From NCBI GenBank assembly GCA_965237625.1, contig CBDEGD010000026.1, positions 1 through 64,000 on the forward strand: a stretch of 64,000 bases of DNA. The letters are read 5' to 3'. Shown piece after piece: positions 35,398 through 44,806 of this stretch; the stretch's first letter is position 1; each line of letters starts with the position of its first letter. The notes beneath the pieces were generated by a model. That model searched no databases, was not told the DNA's origin, and saw nothing but the letters and a program-made list of their open reading frames with translations. Both the position numbers and the translations under genes were made by a program. This DNA comes from JABDIP01 sp965237625. GTDB taxonomy: Bacteria > Pseudomonadota > Alphaproteobacteria > DSM-16000 > Inquilinaceae.

Positions 35398-36015
35398 CTA
35401 GGCGGCGGAACTGCGCCCCTCGAAATCGCCTGGCTGCTTGGCAGGGGCGAGTCGGTCGATGATTTCCGCGGTCTCACGGAGAAGCGATTCCAGCGCGCCG
35501 TCATCCTTGGCGTCGCCGAATCGCTGAACCAGCGTGTGATAATCGTCTTCGTTGCTCAGTGCCCAGCTCCAGAAGAGATCGGTGTCATCGGGCGCCAGGA
35601 CAGTCCGCAGCCAGAAGCTGAACCGGTCCGCATCACGCCAGGCGCGCATCATCCGGCTGACTCCGCGTGAGCGTCCGCTGGCCGTCTTGGCGGTCGGAGC
35701 ATTCTGGACCGCGTCTTTCCCGCTCCCCTCCGGATCCAGCACCAGTTGATATTGCCAGCGCCGGTCTTTCTGCGAGGCGGAAACATAGCGTGCCTCCGCG
35801 AGTTGCTCGCTGTAGCGGATGATGTCGTCGGGCGTCAGCCCGACTTCCGCCGCAAGCCGATCGGCCTCGAGATCGCATCGGCCATCGGCGTCGGCGTTAC
35901 AAGCGATCGCGATCAATAGCCGCAATGCGCCGGCGGGCAGGCTGGTATCGCGAACGGCGCGATACGGTACCTTGCGAAATCGGGCCGGCATCCCGGCCAG
36001 CGGTTCGGATTCCAT
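35398..36015 (-). CDS. Winged-helix-like protein of unknown function
   Basis: The 205-residue protein has an N-terminal region that reads as a helix-turn-helix: VPYRAVRDTSLPAGALRLLI followed by CDLEADRLAAEVGLTPDDIIRYSEQLAEARYV, as in DnaD/replication-initiator-type winged helices. The C-terminal half is helical with no recognised domain. ATG 36015 (MESEPLAGMP) is chosen; the longer frame from 36036 takes its first five codons from the terminal repeat of the inserted element, so it postdates insertion. The element has landed 5 bases upstream of the start codon and may have replaced the promoter. It is convergent with the DUF1501 gene. Confidence 0.55.
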   Translation of the reverse strand: MESEPLAGMPARFRKVPYRAVRDTSLPAGALRLLIAIACNADADGRCDLEADRLAAEVGLTPDDIIRYSEQLAEARYVSASQKDRRWQYQLVLDPEGSGKDAVQNAPTAKTASGRSRGVSRMMRAWRDADRFSFWLRTVLAPDDTDLFWSWALSNEDDYHTLVQRFGDAKDDGALESLLRETAEIIDRLAPAKQPGDFEGRSSAA

Positions 36016-36023
36016 CCCTGTTA

Positions 36024-36296
36024 TACCGAGGGACATAGATAATGACCGATTTCATGGTGCCCATTGGCCCATTCGGGCAGGCGCGGCGTGCGGCGCGATG
36101 CAGCGCATCGGGCAAGGGTCGCAACGAACCCAAAAGGGCCCCAATGGAGACCTGGGGGCTCCACCGCAGGCCGTTCTCCTATGTCCGCCCGCCGCGTTGC
36201 AGCCCGCTTGTGGTGCGCTGCACCACGGCACAGACCGCGCCTAACGGGCGGATATAGGAGAGCGGTGAAATCGGTCATTATCTATGTCCCTCGGTA
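36024..36296. mobile_element. MITE-like element, 273 bp, with perfect 31-bp terminal inverted repeats
   Basis: Left end 36024-36054 (TACCGAGGGACATAGATAAT...) and right end 36266-36296 are exact reverse complements over 31 bases. TTA flanks both ends (36021-36023 and 36297-36299), a 3-base target duplication. A second inverted pair lies inside the right half (36171-36191 with 36245-36265, two mismatches). No transposase is encoded, so it must be mobilised in trans. A 3-base TNA-type duplication is found in some IS5-group elements, but the family is not identified. Confidence 0.75.
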
Positions 36297-36403
36297 TTAG
36301 CCCCATACCCGCGAATCAGATCGCGATTCATTTGAATATTTATGCCCACGGAGGCTGCGCCGGAGCAAGCGTGCGCCCGTGACGCCAACCCAATTCAGAA
36401 AGA

Positions 36404-37276
36404 TCAGGCAATCTGACGGTCGGCCGAATCGTTGGTTTGCTGTTCCGGCAGCCCAACAAGGGTCAAGAGATCTTCGATCTCCTGCACCGCCGATCGATGG
36501 CTCTTGCTTTTTGATATACCGATGGCTGGATCGTCAAGATCGAGGACGGTCAGCCCGCTGGTGAACAGCTGGCGAAAGATCACGCGCTCGCAGAAACCGG
36601 GCGCGATTCGAAAGCCGATCCGCGGCGCCAGAGTGTCGAGCAGCGACTGCATCTGTCGCTTGTTCCGGGAATCGAGCTGAGAGAGGCGGTTGCGCATGAC
36701 GATCCAGTCGGGCGTGCCGCCGCCAAACGCCGCCCGCCGGGCGGAGCCGTCGGTCACCATGACGCTGTATGCGCTGGGCCCGATGATGCGTTCTCCATCG
36801 ACATCGATGCGGACCAGCGCATCGAGATCCATGAAGCTGTCATTCATCGGCGTGATCAGGGTATCGGCCAGGATGTGGCCGCACCGCGACAGGAAGGTGT
36901 TGTCGCCGGCAATGTCGATAACGATGAAATCCTTGCTCCGGAAACGCTCCAGAACCTTGGCCAGTCGAGAGATTTCGTCTTCGCCCGCCTTCGTCGACGT
37001 ATCGTGGATGGACCGGTAGAGCCCCTGATTGTCGGGCAGCGGCAGATCCAGTTCAGAGGCGGCCAGGAAACGTTGCCGATTGCGCATGAAACGCGACAGC
37101 GTGCCCTGGCGTTCGTCCAGGTCGATGCTGCCGACCGAGAATCCGTGGCGGATCAGGCCGATGATCAGATGGATGGCGGTGGTCGATTTTCCCACGCCGC
37201 CCTTTTGGTTTCCCAAAGCCAACACATGCGGCCGGTTCCGGTCCGTGAACCAGGACCGTAGGACCTTTGTTGTCAC
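36404..37276 (-). CDS. mipZ: Division-plane positioning ATPase MipZ
   Basis: The 290-residue P-loop ATPase has the ParA/MinD deviant Walker A GNQKGGVGKSTTA near residue 22, the MipZ-type second block DLDERQGTLSRFMRNR near 54, FIVIDIAGDNTFLSR near 117, PMNDSFMDLDALV near 142, and PDWIVMRNRLSQLDSRN near 190. MipZ forms a gradient from the chromosome poles and inhibits FtsZ, placing the division site at midcell; it is characteristic of alphaproteobacteria lacking Min. The 107 bases downstream to the MITE and the 207 bases upstream hold no feature I can name. Confidence 0.92.
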   Translation of the reverse strand: MTTKVLRSWFTDRNRPHVLALGNQKGGVGKSTTAIHLIIGLIRHGFSVGSIDLDERQGTLSRFMRNRQRFLAASELDLPLPDNQGLYRSIHDTSTKAGEDEISRLAKVLERFRSKDFIVIDIAGDNTFLSRCGHILADTLITPMNDSFMDLDALVRIDVDGERIIGPSAYSVMVTDGSARRAAFGGGTPDWIVMRNRLSQLDSRNKRQMQSLLDTLAPRIGFRIAPGFCERVIFRQLFTSGLTVLDLDDPAIGISKSKSHRSAVQEIEDLLTLVGLPEQQTNDSADRQIA

Positions 37277-37483
37277 TTTGTCATGCCCCCTAGAAGCAAT
37301 CGCCCCGCAGCGGCGGCCAAGGGCGATGGGTCGCTGATACGAACATCACCCCCATATTTCGACGCTCGCTCACAAAACATACCACATCTTGTCGTTCAAC
37401 TCGAAGAGACTTACTACAGTTCGTGTGATTTTCTTTTTTTGGGGTTGTAATCTGAAGTCCCGCAGTGCCTCCATTACAACTTG

Positions 37484-37726
37484 GTGCAAGATCCGGAGGA
37501 GACCTTGGTTTCGTATAGGTTCGGGAAACCCGATCGGCCGGCAGGCACATCCATCGCCGTACTCCCCGGACAACCGGTTGAAATACGAAGTTCGATTAGC
37601 ACCAGCCCCGGTGTTACTCTTGCGGCGTCGCTGGCCCAATGGGTACTGGTTGATACATCGGGGGCCGAAAGACTGTGGGCCGGCTTCTACGGCGGACCGA
37701 TGTTTTTGCAACGGAAACGTGTGTGA
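37484..37726 (+). CDS. Possible small protein preceding the CHASE kinase gene
   Basis: The frame gives about 80 residues (GTG 37484), or 73 from TTG 37505, which has GGAGGA (37495-37500) just upstream. The TGA stop is followed directly by the ATG of the kinase gene (TGAATG). The sequence (VLPGQPVEIR, LAQWVLVDT, LWAGFYGG) reads like a compact beta-rich domain, with no family recognised. Tight spacing to the kinase is the main argument for it being real. Confidence 0.35.
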   Translation: MQDPEETLVSYRFGKPDRPAGTSIAVLPGQPVEIRSSISTSPGVTLAASLAQWVLVDTSGAERLWAGFYGGPMFLQRKRV

Positions 37727-39784
37727 ATGACCACTGAGCTCGAAACAGTCATCGGTCGAACGGGCGTCGATGACGAGGTCGGTGTCGCCGATGGAGGCGA
37801 GCAAAGCATCGGCGCGCGGCTTCGGCCATTCCTGACCGGCGCCGTCGCGATGCTGTTCGGTTGCGTGATCACCACGCTCGTTTTCCTGGACGTCCGTCGC
37901 CAACATCTGAGCCAGCTGGATCAGGCGTTTCAGGATGAGTCGACGGAGATCTATCAGCTTTTGCAGCGGACGATGGATTGGCACATCGATGTGTTGAGCA
38001 GCCTGGCGGGCCTGTTCGGCGCCTCTGTCGTGGTCACCGAAGATGAATTCAAGACTTTCGTCGCACCATCCCTGGAACGGCAGCCGCACATCCACTTACT
38101 CGCCTGGGCCCCTCGGGTCAGCGGCGGAGATGTGCTGCGGCGGCACGACGAGTTTCGGTCCGATGGCGGCGCCGGCATCGTCGACCCGGGTTCCGGAGAG
38201 GTGTATACGGCGGCGCCTGAGCGCGACTTGTTTCCGATTCTCTTTGCGGCATCGTTGCCGGAGGACGGGCTGACACGTGGATTCGACCTCGCCGGAGATG
38301 TCGTGCTCCGCACCGCGATGGCTTGGGCTCGCGATAGCGGCCTGCCGACAGCATCCCGCCCGATCGATCTCTCCGGCAGCCGGGGTATCCTGATCTTTTG
38401 CCCGTTGTTTCAGCGCGGCAGCGATCCGATCGACTATGTCGAGCGGCGCGAGGCTTTGACCGGTTTCGTGGTGCTGGCCCTGAAGATCGACGACATGGTC
38501 GATTGGGCGGTCGAATATCTGCCGGAATTCGATCTCGACATTCGGCTGCGCGATATCGGGACGGCGCCGTCCAGATCGTTCGTCTATTTCTACGACTCCG
38601 AGGGCCGGTCGAATCAGGCGGGGTTCCCCGTCAGCTTCGGCCGCAGCGGCTTTACCTTCGATCGCACGCCATTGCAGGTCGCTACCCGGGCCTGGGAGGC
38701 GGATTTCGCGCCGACGGACCGTTTCATTGCCCGGTTCGCCACGACCCAGCCGACCATCGTGCTGATCGTCGGGCTGATCCTCTCGGTCTTGCTGGCGGCC
38801 TACGCCCAACGCGAGTCCCGCAATACTGAACGGATCAAGGGGCTGGTGCGCAGCCGCACGGTCGCCCTGGAGGAGGAAGTCGAAAAGCGCCGCGCCGCGC
38901 AGAGCGCCTTGAGGCATCGGGTCGAGGAGTTGGAGGATATTCGCGACCGGCTCGAACGGCAGGGCGGACAGTTGGCCGAATTTGCCCGCGATCTGGGTCG
39001 GGCCCGCGACAAGGCGGATGCGGCCAATGCCGCCAAATCGGCATTCCTGGCCACGATGAGCCACGAGCTGCGGACGCCGCTCAATGCGATCATCGGATTT
39101 GCCGAGCTGATCCGTGATGAGTTGGCCGGCGATATCGGCGATCAGAAATACTGCGACTATGCCAGCGACATCCATTCCAGCGGCCAGCATCTCCTGGCCC
39201 TGATCAACGACATTCTCGACGTGTCCAAGGCCGAGGCCGGCAAGCTTGAAATCAATGACGAGATCGTCGACGTGCTTGAGGCGACGCGGTCCTGCGTTCG
39301 TCTCTGCCAGGCGCGGGCGGACTCGACCGGGGCCGAGCTGGTGGAGGATTTGGCGGCCGACCTGCCGCCATTGCGCGCCGACCGGCGCCGGCTGAAGCAG
39401 ATCCTGATCAACCTGATCACCAATGCGCTCAAATTCACCGGCGGCGCCGGAACGGTCACCATCCGCGGATTTGTCGACAAGGCCGGATGGATGGTGATCG
39501 AGGTGAAGGATTCCGGCATCGGCATGACCGAACGGGAAATCGACAAGGCGCTTGAGCCCTTCGGGCAGGTCGATACGGCCATCAACCGCCGGCACCCCGG
39601 AACCGGTCTGGGGCTACCGCTGACCAAGAGCATGGTCGAGGTTCATGGCGGTCGGCTGGTGATCGAAAGCCAGGTCGGCGAGGGCACCTTGGTGCGCGCT
39701 CTGTTCCCAAGCCAGCGCGTGGTCACTAATCGACCGACCGGCAAAGGACAGGTCAAACGCGCGGCTGCCGGCAACGCCGACTAA
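37727..39784 (+). CDS. CHASE-domain sensor histidine kinase
   Basis: The 685-residue membrane kinase has TM1 at about 33-55, an extracytoplasmic CHASE domain at about 75-320 (HIHLLAWAPRVSG, ASLPEDGLTRGFDLA, PLFQRG), TM2 at about 338-357, a coiled coil at about 375-435, HisKA near 438-505 with MSHELRTPLNAIIGF (phospho-His near 444), and HATPase_c near 550-670 with NLITNALKFTGG, DSGIGM and GTGLGLPL. CHASE domains bind small ligands (cytokinin-like or fatty-acid-derived in known cases). No response regulator is adjacent, so the output partner is unknown. Confidence 0.9.
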   Translation: MTTELETVIGRTGVDDEVGVADGGEQSIGARLRPFLTGAVAMLFGCVITTLVFLDVRRQHLSQLDQAFQDESTEIYQLLQRTMDWHIDVLSSLAGLFGASVVVTEDEFKTFVAPSLERQPHIHLLAWAPRVSGGDVLRRHDEFRSDGGAGIVDPGSGEVYTAAPERDLFPILFAASLPEDGLTRGFDLAGDVVLRTAMAWARDSGLPTASRPIDLSGSRGILIFCPLFQRGSDPIDYVERREALTGFVVLALKIDDMVDWAVEYLPEFDLDIRLRDIGTAPSRSFVYFYDSEGRSNQAGFPVSFGRSGFTFDRTPLQVATRAWEADFAPTDRFIARFATTQPTIVLIVGLILSVLLAAYAQRESRNTERIKGLVRSRTVALEEEVEKRRAAQSALRHRVEELEDIRDRLERQGGQLAEFARDLGRARDKADAANAAKSAFLATMSHELRTPLNAIIGFAELIRDELAGDIGDQKYCDYASDIHSSGQHLLALINDILDVSKAEAGKLEINDEIVDVLEATRSCVRLCQARADSTGAELVEDLAADLPPLRADRRRLKQILINLITNALKFTGGAGTVTIRGFVDKAGWMVIEVKDSGIGMTEREIDKALEPFGQVDTAINRRHPGTGLGLPLTKSMVEVHGGRLVIESQVGEGTLVRALFPSQRVVTNRPTGKGQVKRAAAGNAD

Positions 39785-39870
39785 AGGCCAGCCGGCCCGG
39801 TCAGCTTCACCGGCATTTCTGACGCCATGACGCAGCCAACTTTTTCGGACGGTGCCCGGAGGCCGCCCCT

Positions 39871-40959
39871 GTGGATACGAATGTACTGATTGTCGGGGGC
39901 GGCATCGCCGGGCTGACCGCCGCGTGGCACCTTGAGCGACTGGGCATCGCCTATCGGCTCGTCGAGGCGCGCTCGCGGATCGGCGGCCGTATCCATTCGG
40001 CCGCTGGCCATGGCGGCGTCTTGGATCTGGGGCCTTCCTGGATTTGGCCCGGCCAGCCATTGGTGGCCCGCCTGCTCTCCGGATTTGGCCTGTCGTATTT
40101 CCCCCAACAGTCACATGGCGACATCATGCATCAGCGCGAGACCGGCGCGGCGATGCGCTACGCTGCGGAGAGCCCGATGGCGGGTGCCAGACGTATCGCC
40201 GGCGGCACCGGCGCCCTGACCGACGCCATCGCCAAGGCTCTGCCGGCCGAAGTCATTTTCCTGGAACATCGATGCGAACAGCTGGCCCAGGCTGGATCCG
40301 AAATCCATGTGCAACTGACAACACCGGATGGCCGCGCGGAATGGGCGGTGAAGACGGTTGCCATGGCCGTGCCGCCTCGTCTGGCAGCGTCGCTCGGCTA
40401 TGAGCCTGCCCTGTCCGAATCCCTGATTACGGAACTGCGGAATCTGCCGACCTGGATGGCGGCGCACGCCAAGATCCTGGCGATCTACGACCGACCGTTC
40501 TGGCGGGAGCAGGGGTTGTCGGGCACGGCAATGAGCCGCAAGGGGCCGTTGGTCGAAATTCACGACGCGTCTCCGGAAGAGAGCGGACCCTATGCACTGT
40601 TCGGATTCGTCGGACATTCGGCGGCGGCGCGGCAGGAGATCGGATCGGCGGCGCTTCTGGATCGGGCCCGTGGGCAATTGATCGAGCTGTTCGGGCCGGA
40701 CGCCGCCGAGCCGCTGGAGATGGTGCTGCAGGATTGGAGCGGGGATCGCCTGACCGCCGACGAACGGGATCGTCGCCCGTTCGAAGGACATCCGGTATAC
40801 GGGTTGGCCGACAGACCGGCGGGGCCCTGGGAGGGCCGATTGCATTTCATTTCGTCGGAAACGGCCCATGAGCATGGTGGCCTGATCGAAGGCGCCGTCG
40901 CACGGGCGACAGGTTTCACGCAGCATTGCGTGCGGGATCGGCACATCGAACGGGACTGA
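39871..40959 (+). CDS. FAD-dependent amine oxidase (flavin monoamine oxidase family)
   Basis: The 362-residue protein begins with the FAD-binding Rossmann motif VGGGIAGLTAAWHLE, followed by EARSRIGGRIHS (second FAD contact) and DLGPSWIWPG. Later blocks, RIAGGTGALTDAIAKAL and VAMAVPPRLAASL, are typical of the monoamine oxidase / renalase group. The C-terminal FISSETAHEHGGLIEGAV contributes to the flavin site. The likely reaction is oxidative deamination of an amine; the substrate is unknown. GTG 39871 follows GGAGG at somewhat long spacing. No partner genes adjoin. Confidence 0.82.
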   Translation: MDTNVLIVGGGIAGLTAAWHLERLGIAYRLVEARSRIGGRIHSAAGHGGVLDLGPSWIWPGQPLVARLLSGFGLSYFPQQSHGDIMHQRETGAAMRYAAESPMAGARRIAGGTGALTDAIAKALPAEVIFLEHRCEQLAQAGSEIHVQLTTPDGRAEWAVKTVAMAVPPRLAASLGYEPALSESLITELRNLPTWMAAHAKILAIYDRPFWREQGLSGTAMSRKGPLVEIHDASPEESGPYALFGFVGHSAAARQEIGSAALLDRARGQLIELFGPDAAEPLEMVLQDWSGDRLTADERDRRPFEGHPVYGLADRPAGPWEGRLHFISSETAHEHGGLIEGAVARATGFTQHCVRDRHIERD

Positions 40960-41074
40960 AGGCCGGTGCCGATTTCGCGTCAGCGGAAATTGCGCTACCA
41001 GTGGAAGCAGGTGGCCGATCTTGAGACCGACCTCCAGCCCGATCGGCCGATCGTGGCCGAGAAAGCAGGCTTCT

Positions 41075-41936
41075 CTAGCGCCGGGCGCCCCGCAGCGTTG
41101 GATCGAGGCGGTCGCGCAGCCAGTCGCCGATCAGGCTGATCGACAAAGCGAGCAGGAAGATGATCGCGCCGGGCAGCATGGTCAGCCACCAGGCCGTGAG
41201 CAGCCTGTCGCGACCCTCGCTCATGATCTCCCAGGCTGGTCAGCGGCGGCTGGACGCCGAGGCCGAGGAAGCTGAGCGCGGTTTCCAGCAGGATCGTCAG
41301 GGGCAGGTTCACGGTGAACTGCACCAGCGCCACGTTGAACACATTCGGCAGGATGTGGCCGAGATAGACCCGGGTCTGCGAGGCGCCCAGGGCCCGGATC
41401 GCCTGGGCGTAGCCATGTTCCTTGGCCGACAGGGTCGCGCCGCGCATCAGCCTGGCATAGACCTCCCATCCCGCCAGCCCGATCAGCAGCAGGAACAGGG
41501 CGAAGCTGTTGTCGAACATGGCCAGCACGAACAGCGCCACGATGATGATCGGCAGCGACGCCTGCACGTCGACCGCCGCCATGATGACCGCCTCGGCCCA
41601 GCCGCGCCGGGCCGCCGCCAGGATGCCGAGCAGCGAACCGACCACCGCCCCTAGAAGCGTGCCGACGATGGCGACGATCAGGCTGATCTGCGCCCCGACC
41701 GCCAGCCGGGCCAGCAGATCGCGGCCCTTCTGGTCGGTGCCCAGAAGGAAATCGGGGTTGCCGCCCAGGAAGGAGGGCGGCTTCAGCCGCGCCAGCAGCG
41801 AGGTGTCGCGAAAGCTGTGCGGCGACAGGAACTCGCCGAACAGGGCGAAGAGGACGAAAAGCGTCACAAAGCCGATGGCGACCATGACCGTTAGCGGCAT
41901 GGCGGGGCGGGTCCGGGCGAGCGTGGTGTCGGTCAT
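41075..41936 (-). pseudogene. Peptide ABC transporter permease, DppC type, frameshifted near C-terminus
   Basis: Residues 1-235 are a normal DppC/OppC permease: FLLGTDQKGRDLLARLAVG near 62, helices to 230, and the EAA-like loop YAQAIRALGASQTRVYLGHILP near 180. At 41228-41234 the frame is lost. The downstream frame reads IMSEGRDRLLTAWWLTMLPG, then LALSISLIGDWLRDRLDPTL to TAG 41077, the expected end. Restoring two missing bases (CTCT to CTCTCT-type slippage) or removing one gives about 287 residues. As read, the last helix would be replaced by a 100-residue unrelated tail. Confidence 0.8.
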
Positions 41937-41951
41937 CTCACAGCGCCCGGA

Positions 41952-42869
41952 TCATCGCGCACGGATTCTGGGATCGATCGCCAGATACAGCAGATCGACC
42001 AGCAGATTGGCGAAGGTCATGGTGAAGGCCACGGCCAGGACGATGAACTGGACCATGGCGATGTCCCGGGTCGCGACCGAGCGCACCAGCAGGAAGCCGA
42101 CGCCGGGCCAGCTGAACACCTGTTCGGTCACCACGGAACCGGCGATCAGGGCGCCCAGGCTGAGTCCGATCAGGGTGACGATGGGGATCGCCGCGTTGGG
42201 CAGCGCGTGACGCAGGATCCGCCGCCCGCGCGGCACGCCCCTCGCCTCGGCTGCGATCATGTAAGGCTTGCCCAGGGTCTCGAGCATCGATGAGCGCGTG
42301 AACCGGGCGAAGGAGCCCATATTCGCCAGGCCCAGCGTGGCCGCCGGCATCAGCAGGCCGAGGAAGCTGATTTCGCCGGCCCCGACGAAGGTTTGGAAGA
42401 CCAGTGCGGCGGTCAGGATGACGATCAGCCCGAAGAAGAAGTTCGGCATCGCGAAGGCGAAGACGGAAAACGCCATGACGGCCCGGTCGAGCGCACTGTT
42501 GCGGTGCATCGCCGCCAGCCCGCCGATGGGTATGCCGATGCCAAGCGCGATCAGCAACGCGGTGCCGCCCAGTATCAGCGTATTGGGCACCCGCTCCGCC
42601 ACCACCTCCAGTACGGGCCGGCCGGTATGCACGGAGAACCCGAACTCGCCCTGGGCCAGGGCGCCCAGATACTTGCCGTATTGCACGATCAGCGGCTGGT
42701 CGAGCCCGAGCTTCTCGCGGTACTCGTCGATCACCGACTGGTCGGCGTCCGGTGGCGCCAGCGCCGCCGCCGGATCGCCGGAAAAGCGGATGAACACGAA
42801 GACCAGGGAGACTGCGATCAACAGTGTGACGATGGCGCGCAGGGTCTTGCCCAGGATGAAGCGGGTCAC
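41952..42869 (-). CDS. Peptide ABC transporter permease, DppB type
   Basis: The 305-residue protein has six predicted helices, with the DppB N-terminal FILGKTLRAIVTLLIAVSLVF, GEFGFSVHTGRPV near 95 and the cytoplasmic loop AEARGVPRGRRILRHALPNA near 205. It forms the channel with the DppC-type protein. It overlaps the upstream ATPase gene by 4 bases (42866-42869) and ends 15 bases before the DppC-type start. Confidence 0.9.
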   Translation of the reverse strand: MTRFILGKTLRAIVTLLIAVSLVFVFIRFSGDPAAALAPPDADQSVIDEYREKLGLDQPLIVQYGKYLGALAQGEFGFSVHTGRPVLEVVAERVPNTLILGGTALLIALGIGIPIGGLAAMHRNSALDRAVMAFSVFAFAMPNFFFGLIVILTAALVFQTFVGAGEISFLGLLMPAATLGLANMGSFARFTRSSMLETLGKPYMIAAEARGVPRGRRILRHALPNAAIPIVTLIGLSLGALIAGSVVTEQVFSWPGVGFLLVRSVATRDIAMVQFIVLAVAFTMTFANLLVDLLYLAIDPRIRAR

Positions 42870-44524
42870 GCGCCGGCCTCAGCGGCTGCGGCGAGCCGCG
42901 TCACGGAGGCCTCAAATGCCGGATCCCGGCCCGGCGAGGCTGCCAGCAGCGCCTGGGTATAGGCGTCGTGCGGCTTGGCGAACAGATCGGCGGCGTGCCG
43001 GTATTCGACCATCCTGCCCTCACGCATCACCAGAATGTCGTCACAGATCGCGGCCGCGACCCTCAGATCGTGGGTGATGAACAGCAGCGCAAAGCCAAGC
43101 CGTTCCTGCAGGTCTTTGAACAGCGCCAGAATCTGCGCCTGGATCGATACGTCCAGCGCGGAAACCGGTTCATCGGCGATCAGCACCTCCGGCTCGACAG
43201 CCAGGGCGCGGGCGATGCAGATGCGCTGGCGTTGGCCGCCGGAGAACTCATGGGGATAGCGCTCGATGATTTGCGGCGGCAGGCCGACCAGGGTCAGCAG
43301 CTCCTTCGCTTTCTCCCGCGCCGCCGCCCGCGATGCGCCATGGATGATCGGCCCCTCGGCCACCGCATCGCAGACCCGCTGTCTTGGATCGAGGGCGGTG
43401 TACGGATCCTGAAGCACCACCTGCATGCGTTTGCGCACGGCGCGCAGCGAGCCGCCGGTGGCGGCTGAGATGTCCTCGCCCCGCAGCAGCACCCGGCCCG
43501 CATCCATGTCCTCGAGCCGCAGCAGGCAGCGGGCCAGGGTGGATTTCCCGGAGCCCGACTCGCCGACAATGCCCAGCGTCTTGCCCCGATCCAGGGTCAG
43601 GCCGACATCGTCGACCGCCGCGATGTGGCGGGACTTGAAAAGGCCGCCGCGAACGCGATAGGAGCGCGAAACGCCGCTGGCCGCCAGCACCGGGTCCACG
43701 ACCCGGCTCAGTGCCTGTTGGCCCCGCCCCGCCGGTACTGCCGCGATGAGGCTGCGCGTATAGGCGTGCTGCGGGTGATAAAGTACGTCATCGCGCGTTC
43801 CGGTCTCGACGATCTCGCCATCGCGCATCACCGCGATGCGGTCGGCAATGTCGGCTACGACTCCGAAATCATGGGTGATGAACAGCACCGCCGCATTTCG
43901 CGCTTTCTTCAACTCGTCGATCAGCGCCAGGATTTCGGCCTGGGTCGTGACGTCCAGCGCCGTGCTCGGCTCGTCGGCGATCAGCAGCGCCGGCTCCAGC
44001 GCCAGGGCCATGGCGATCACGATGCGCCGGCATTGGCCGCCGGACAGCTGATGTGGATAGGCGCGATAGATCCTTGCCGGCTCCGGCAGTTTCACCGCGT
44101 CCAGCAATTCCAGCGCCCGGTTGCGTCGGGCCCCGCCATCGGGCACGCCATGAACTTCCAGCGTTTCCTCGATTTGCCGGCCGACCCGCTGGACCGGGTT
44201 CAGAGTGGCGCGCGGTTCCTGGAAGATCATCGCCATGCGGGCACCGCGCAGCCTTTGCATGGCAACCGGATCGTCGGCCGGCAGCGGCGCGCCCTCGAAG
44301 TGGATGTCGCCCTGCTCGACGGCGAGGCCTGGCGGGATCATGCCCATCACCGCCTGGGCGGTGATCGACTTGCCCGAGCCGGATTCGCCGACGATGCACA
44401 AGGTCTCGCCGGCGGCGACCGACAGGGTGACGTCCTGCACCGCATGCGCCCGCTCGCCACCGGGCGGCAGCGAGATGAAGAGGGAGGTGACTTCGAGAAC
44501 CGGCGATGGCATGCCGGCAATCAT
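42866..44524 (-). CDS. Peptide ABC transporter fused ATP-binding protein (DppD-DppF)
   Basis: The 552-residue protein contains two ATPase domains. The first (about 5-260) has GESGSGKS, LSGGQCRR and LIADEPSTALD; the second (about 275-540) has GESGSGKST, FSGGQRQR and LIADEPVSALD. Each is of the DppD/DppF type, which normally are separate proteins. The first signature has Cys at the position usually held by Arg. The start MIAGMPSPVLEV (44524) is preferred over a longer Pro-rich lead; MPSPVLEV at 44512 is possible. It energises the adjacent permeases. Confidence 0.9.
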   Translation of the reverse strand: MIAGMPSPVLEVTSLFISLPPGGERAHAVQDVTLSVAAGETLCIVGESGSGKSITAQAVMGMIPPGLAVEQGDIHFEGAPLPADDPVAMQRLRGARMAMIFQEPRATLNPVQRVGRQIEETLEVHGVPDGGARRNRALELLDAVKLPEPARIYRAYPHQLSGGQCRRIVIAMALALEPALLIADEPSTALDVTTQAEILALIDELKKARNAAVLFITHDFGVVADIADRIAVMRDGEIVETGTRDDVLYHPQHAYTRSLIAAVPAGRGQQALSRVVDPVLAASGVSRSYRVRGGLFKSRHIAAVDDVGLTLDRGKTLGIVGESGSGKSTLARCLLRLEDMDAGRVLLRGEDISAATGGSLRAVRKRMQVVLQDPYTALDPRQRVCDAVAEGPIIHGASRAAAREKAKELLTLVGLPPQIIERYPHEFSGGQRQRICIARALAVEPEVLIADEPVSALDVSIQAQILALFKDLQERLGFALLFITHDLRVAAAICDDILVMREGRMVEYRHAADLFAKPHDAYTQALLAASPGRDPAFEASVTRLAAAAEAGA

Positions 44525-44625
44525 GGTGCAGCGACCGCGCGCCGTCGATAGCGAGGCTGGCGGCGGATGTCGAGTCGAAGCCGTCGGCTGAAGCACATGT
44601 ATAGTATCCCCCGGGGCCGGCGCCG

Positions 44626-44761
44626 CCCCCTCACCCTCCCCACGCTCGCTCGCGGGTCCCTTCCTCTCCCCATGGAGAGGGATTTTCGCAGCGGCCGCTA
44701 ATCTTCCCTCTCCTTGGGGAGAGGGAGGGACCCGCGGCGAAGCCGTGGGAGGGTGAGGGGG
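44626..44761. repeat. Palindromic intergenic repeat, family A copy 2
   Basis: Arms CCCCCTCACCCTCCCCACGC... and ...CCGTGGGAGGGTGAGGGGG with inner CCTCTCCCC/GGGGAGAGG stems, matching 4657-4793. It sits inside the peptide transporter operon, between the binding-protein gene and the ATPase gene, where it could reduce downstream expression relative to the binding protein. Confidence 0.75.
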
Positions 44762-44806
44762 TAGCGCTGGCCGATGGGTTTGCGCTCTCCTCGCCGAATC
44801 GCTGCT

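Noticed and set aside
36042..36257. Open frames of 70-85 codons inside the 273-bp element
   Set aside because: Several frames on both strands are open because of inverted repeats; no transposase motif is seen.
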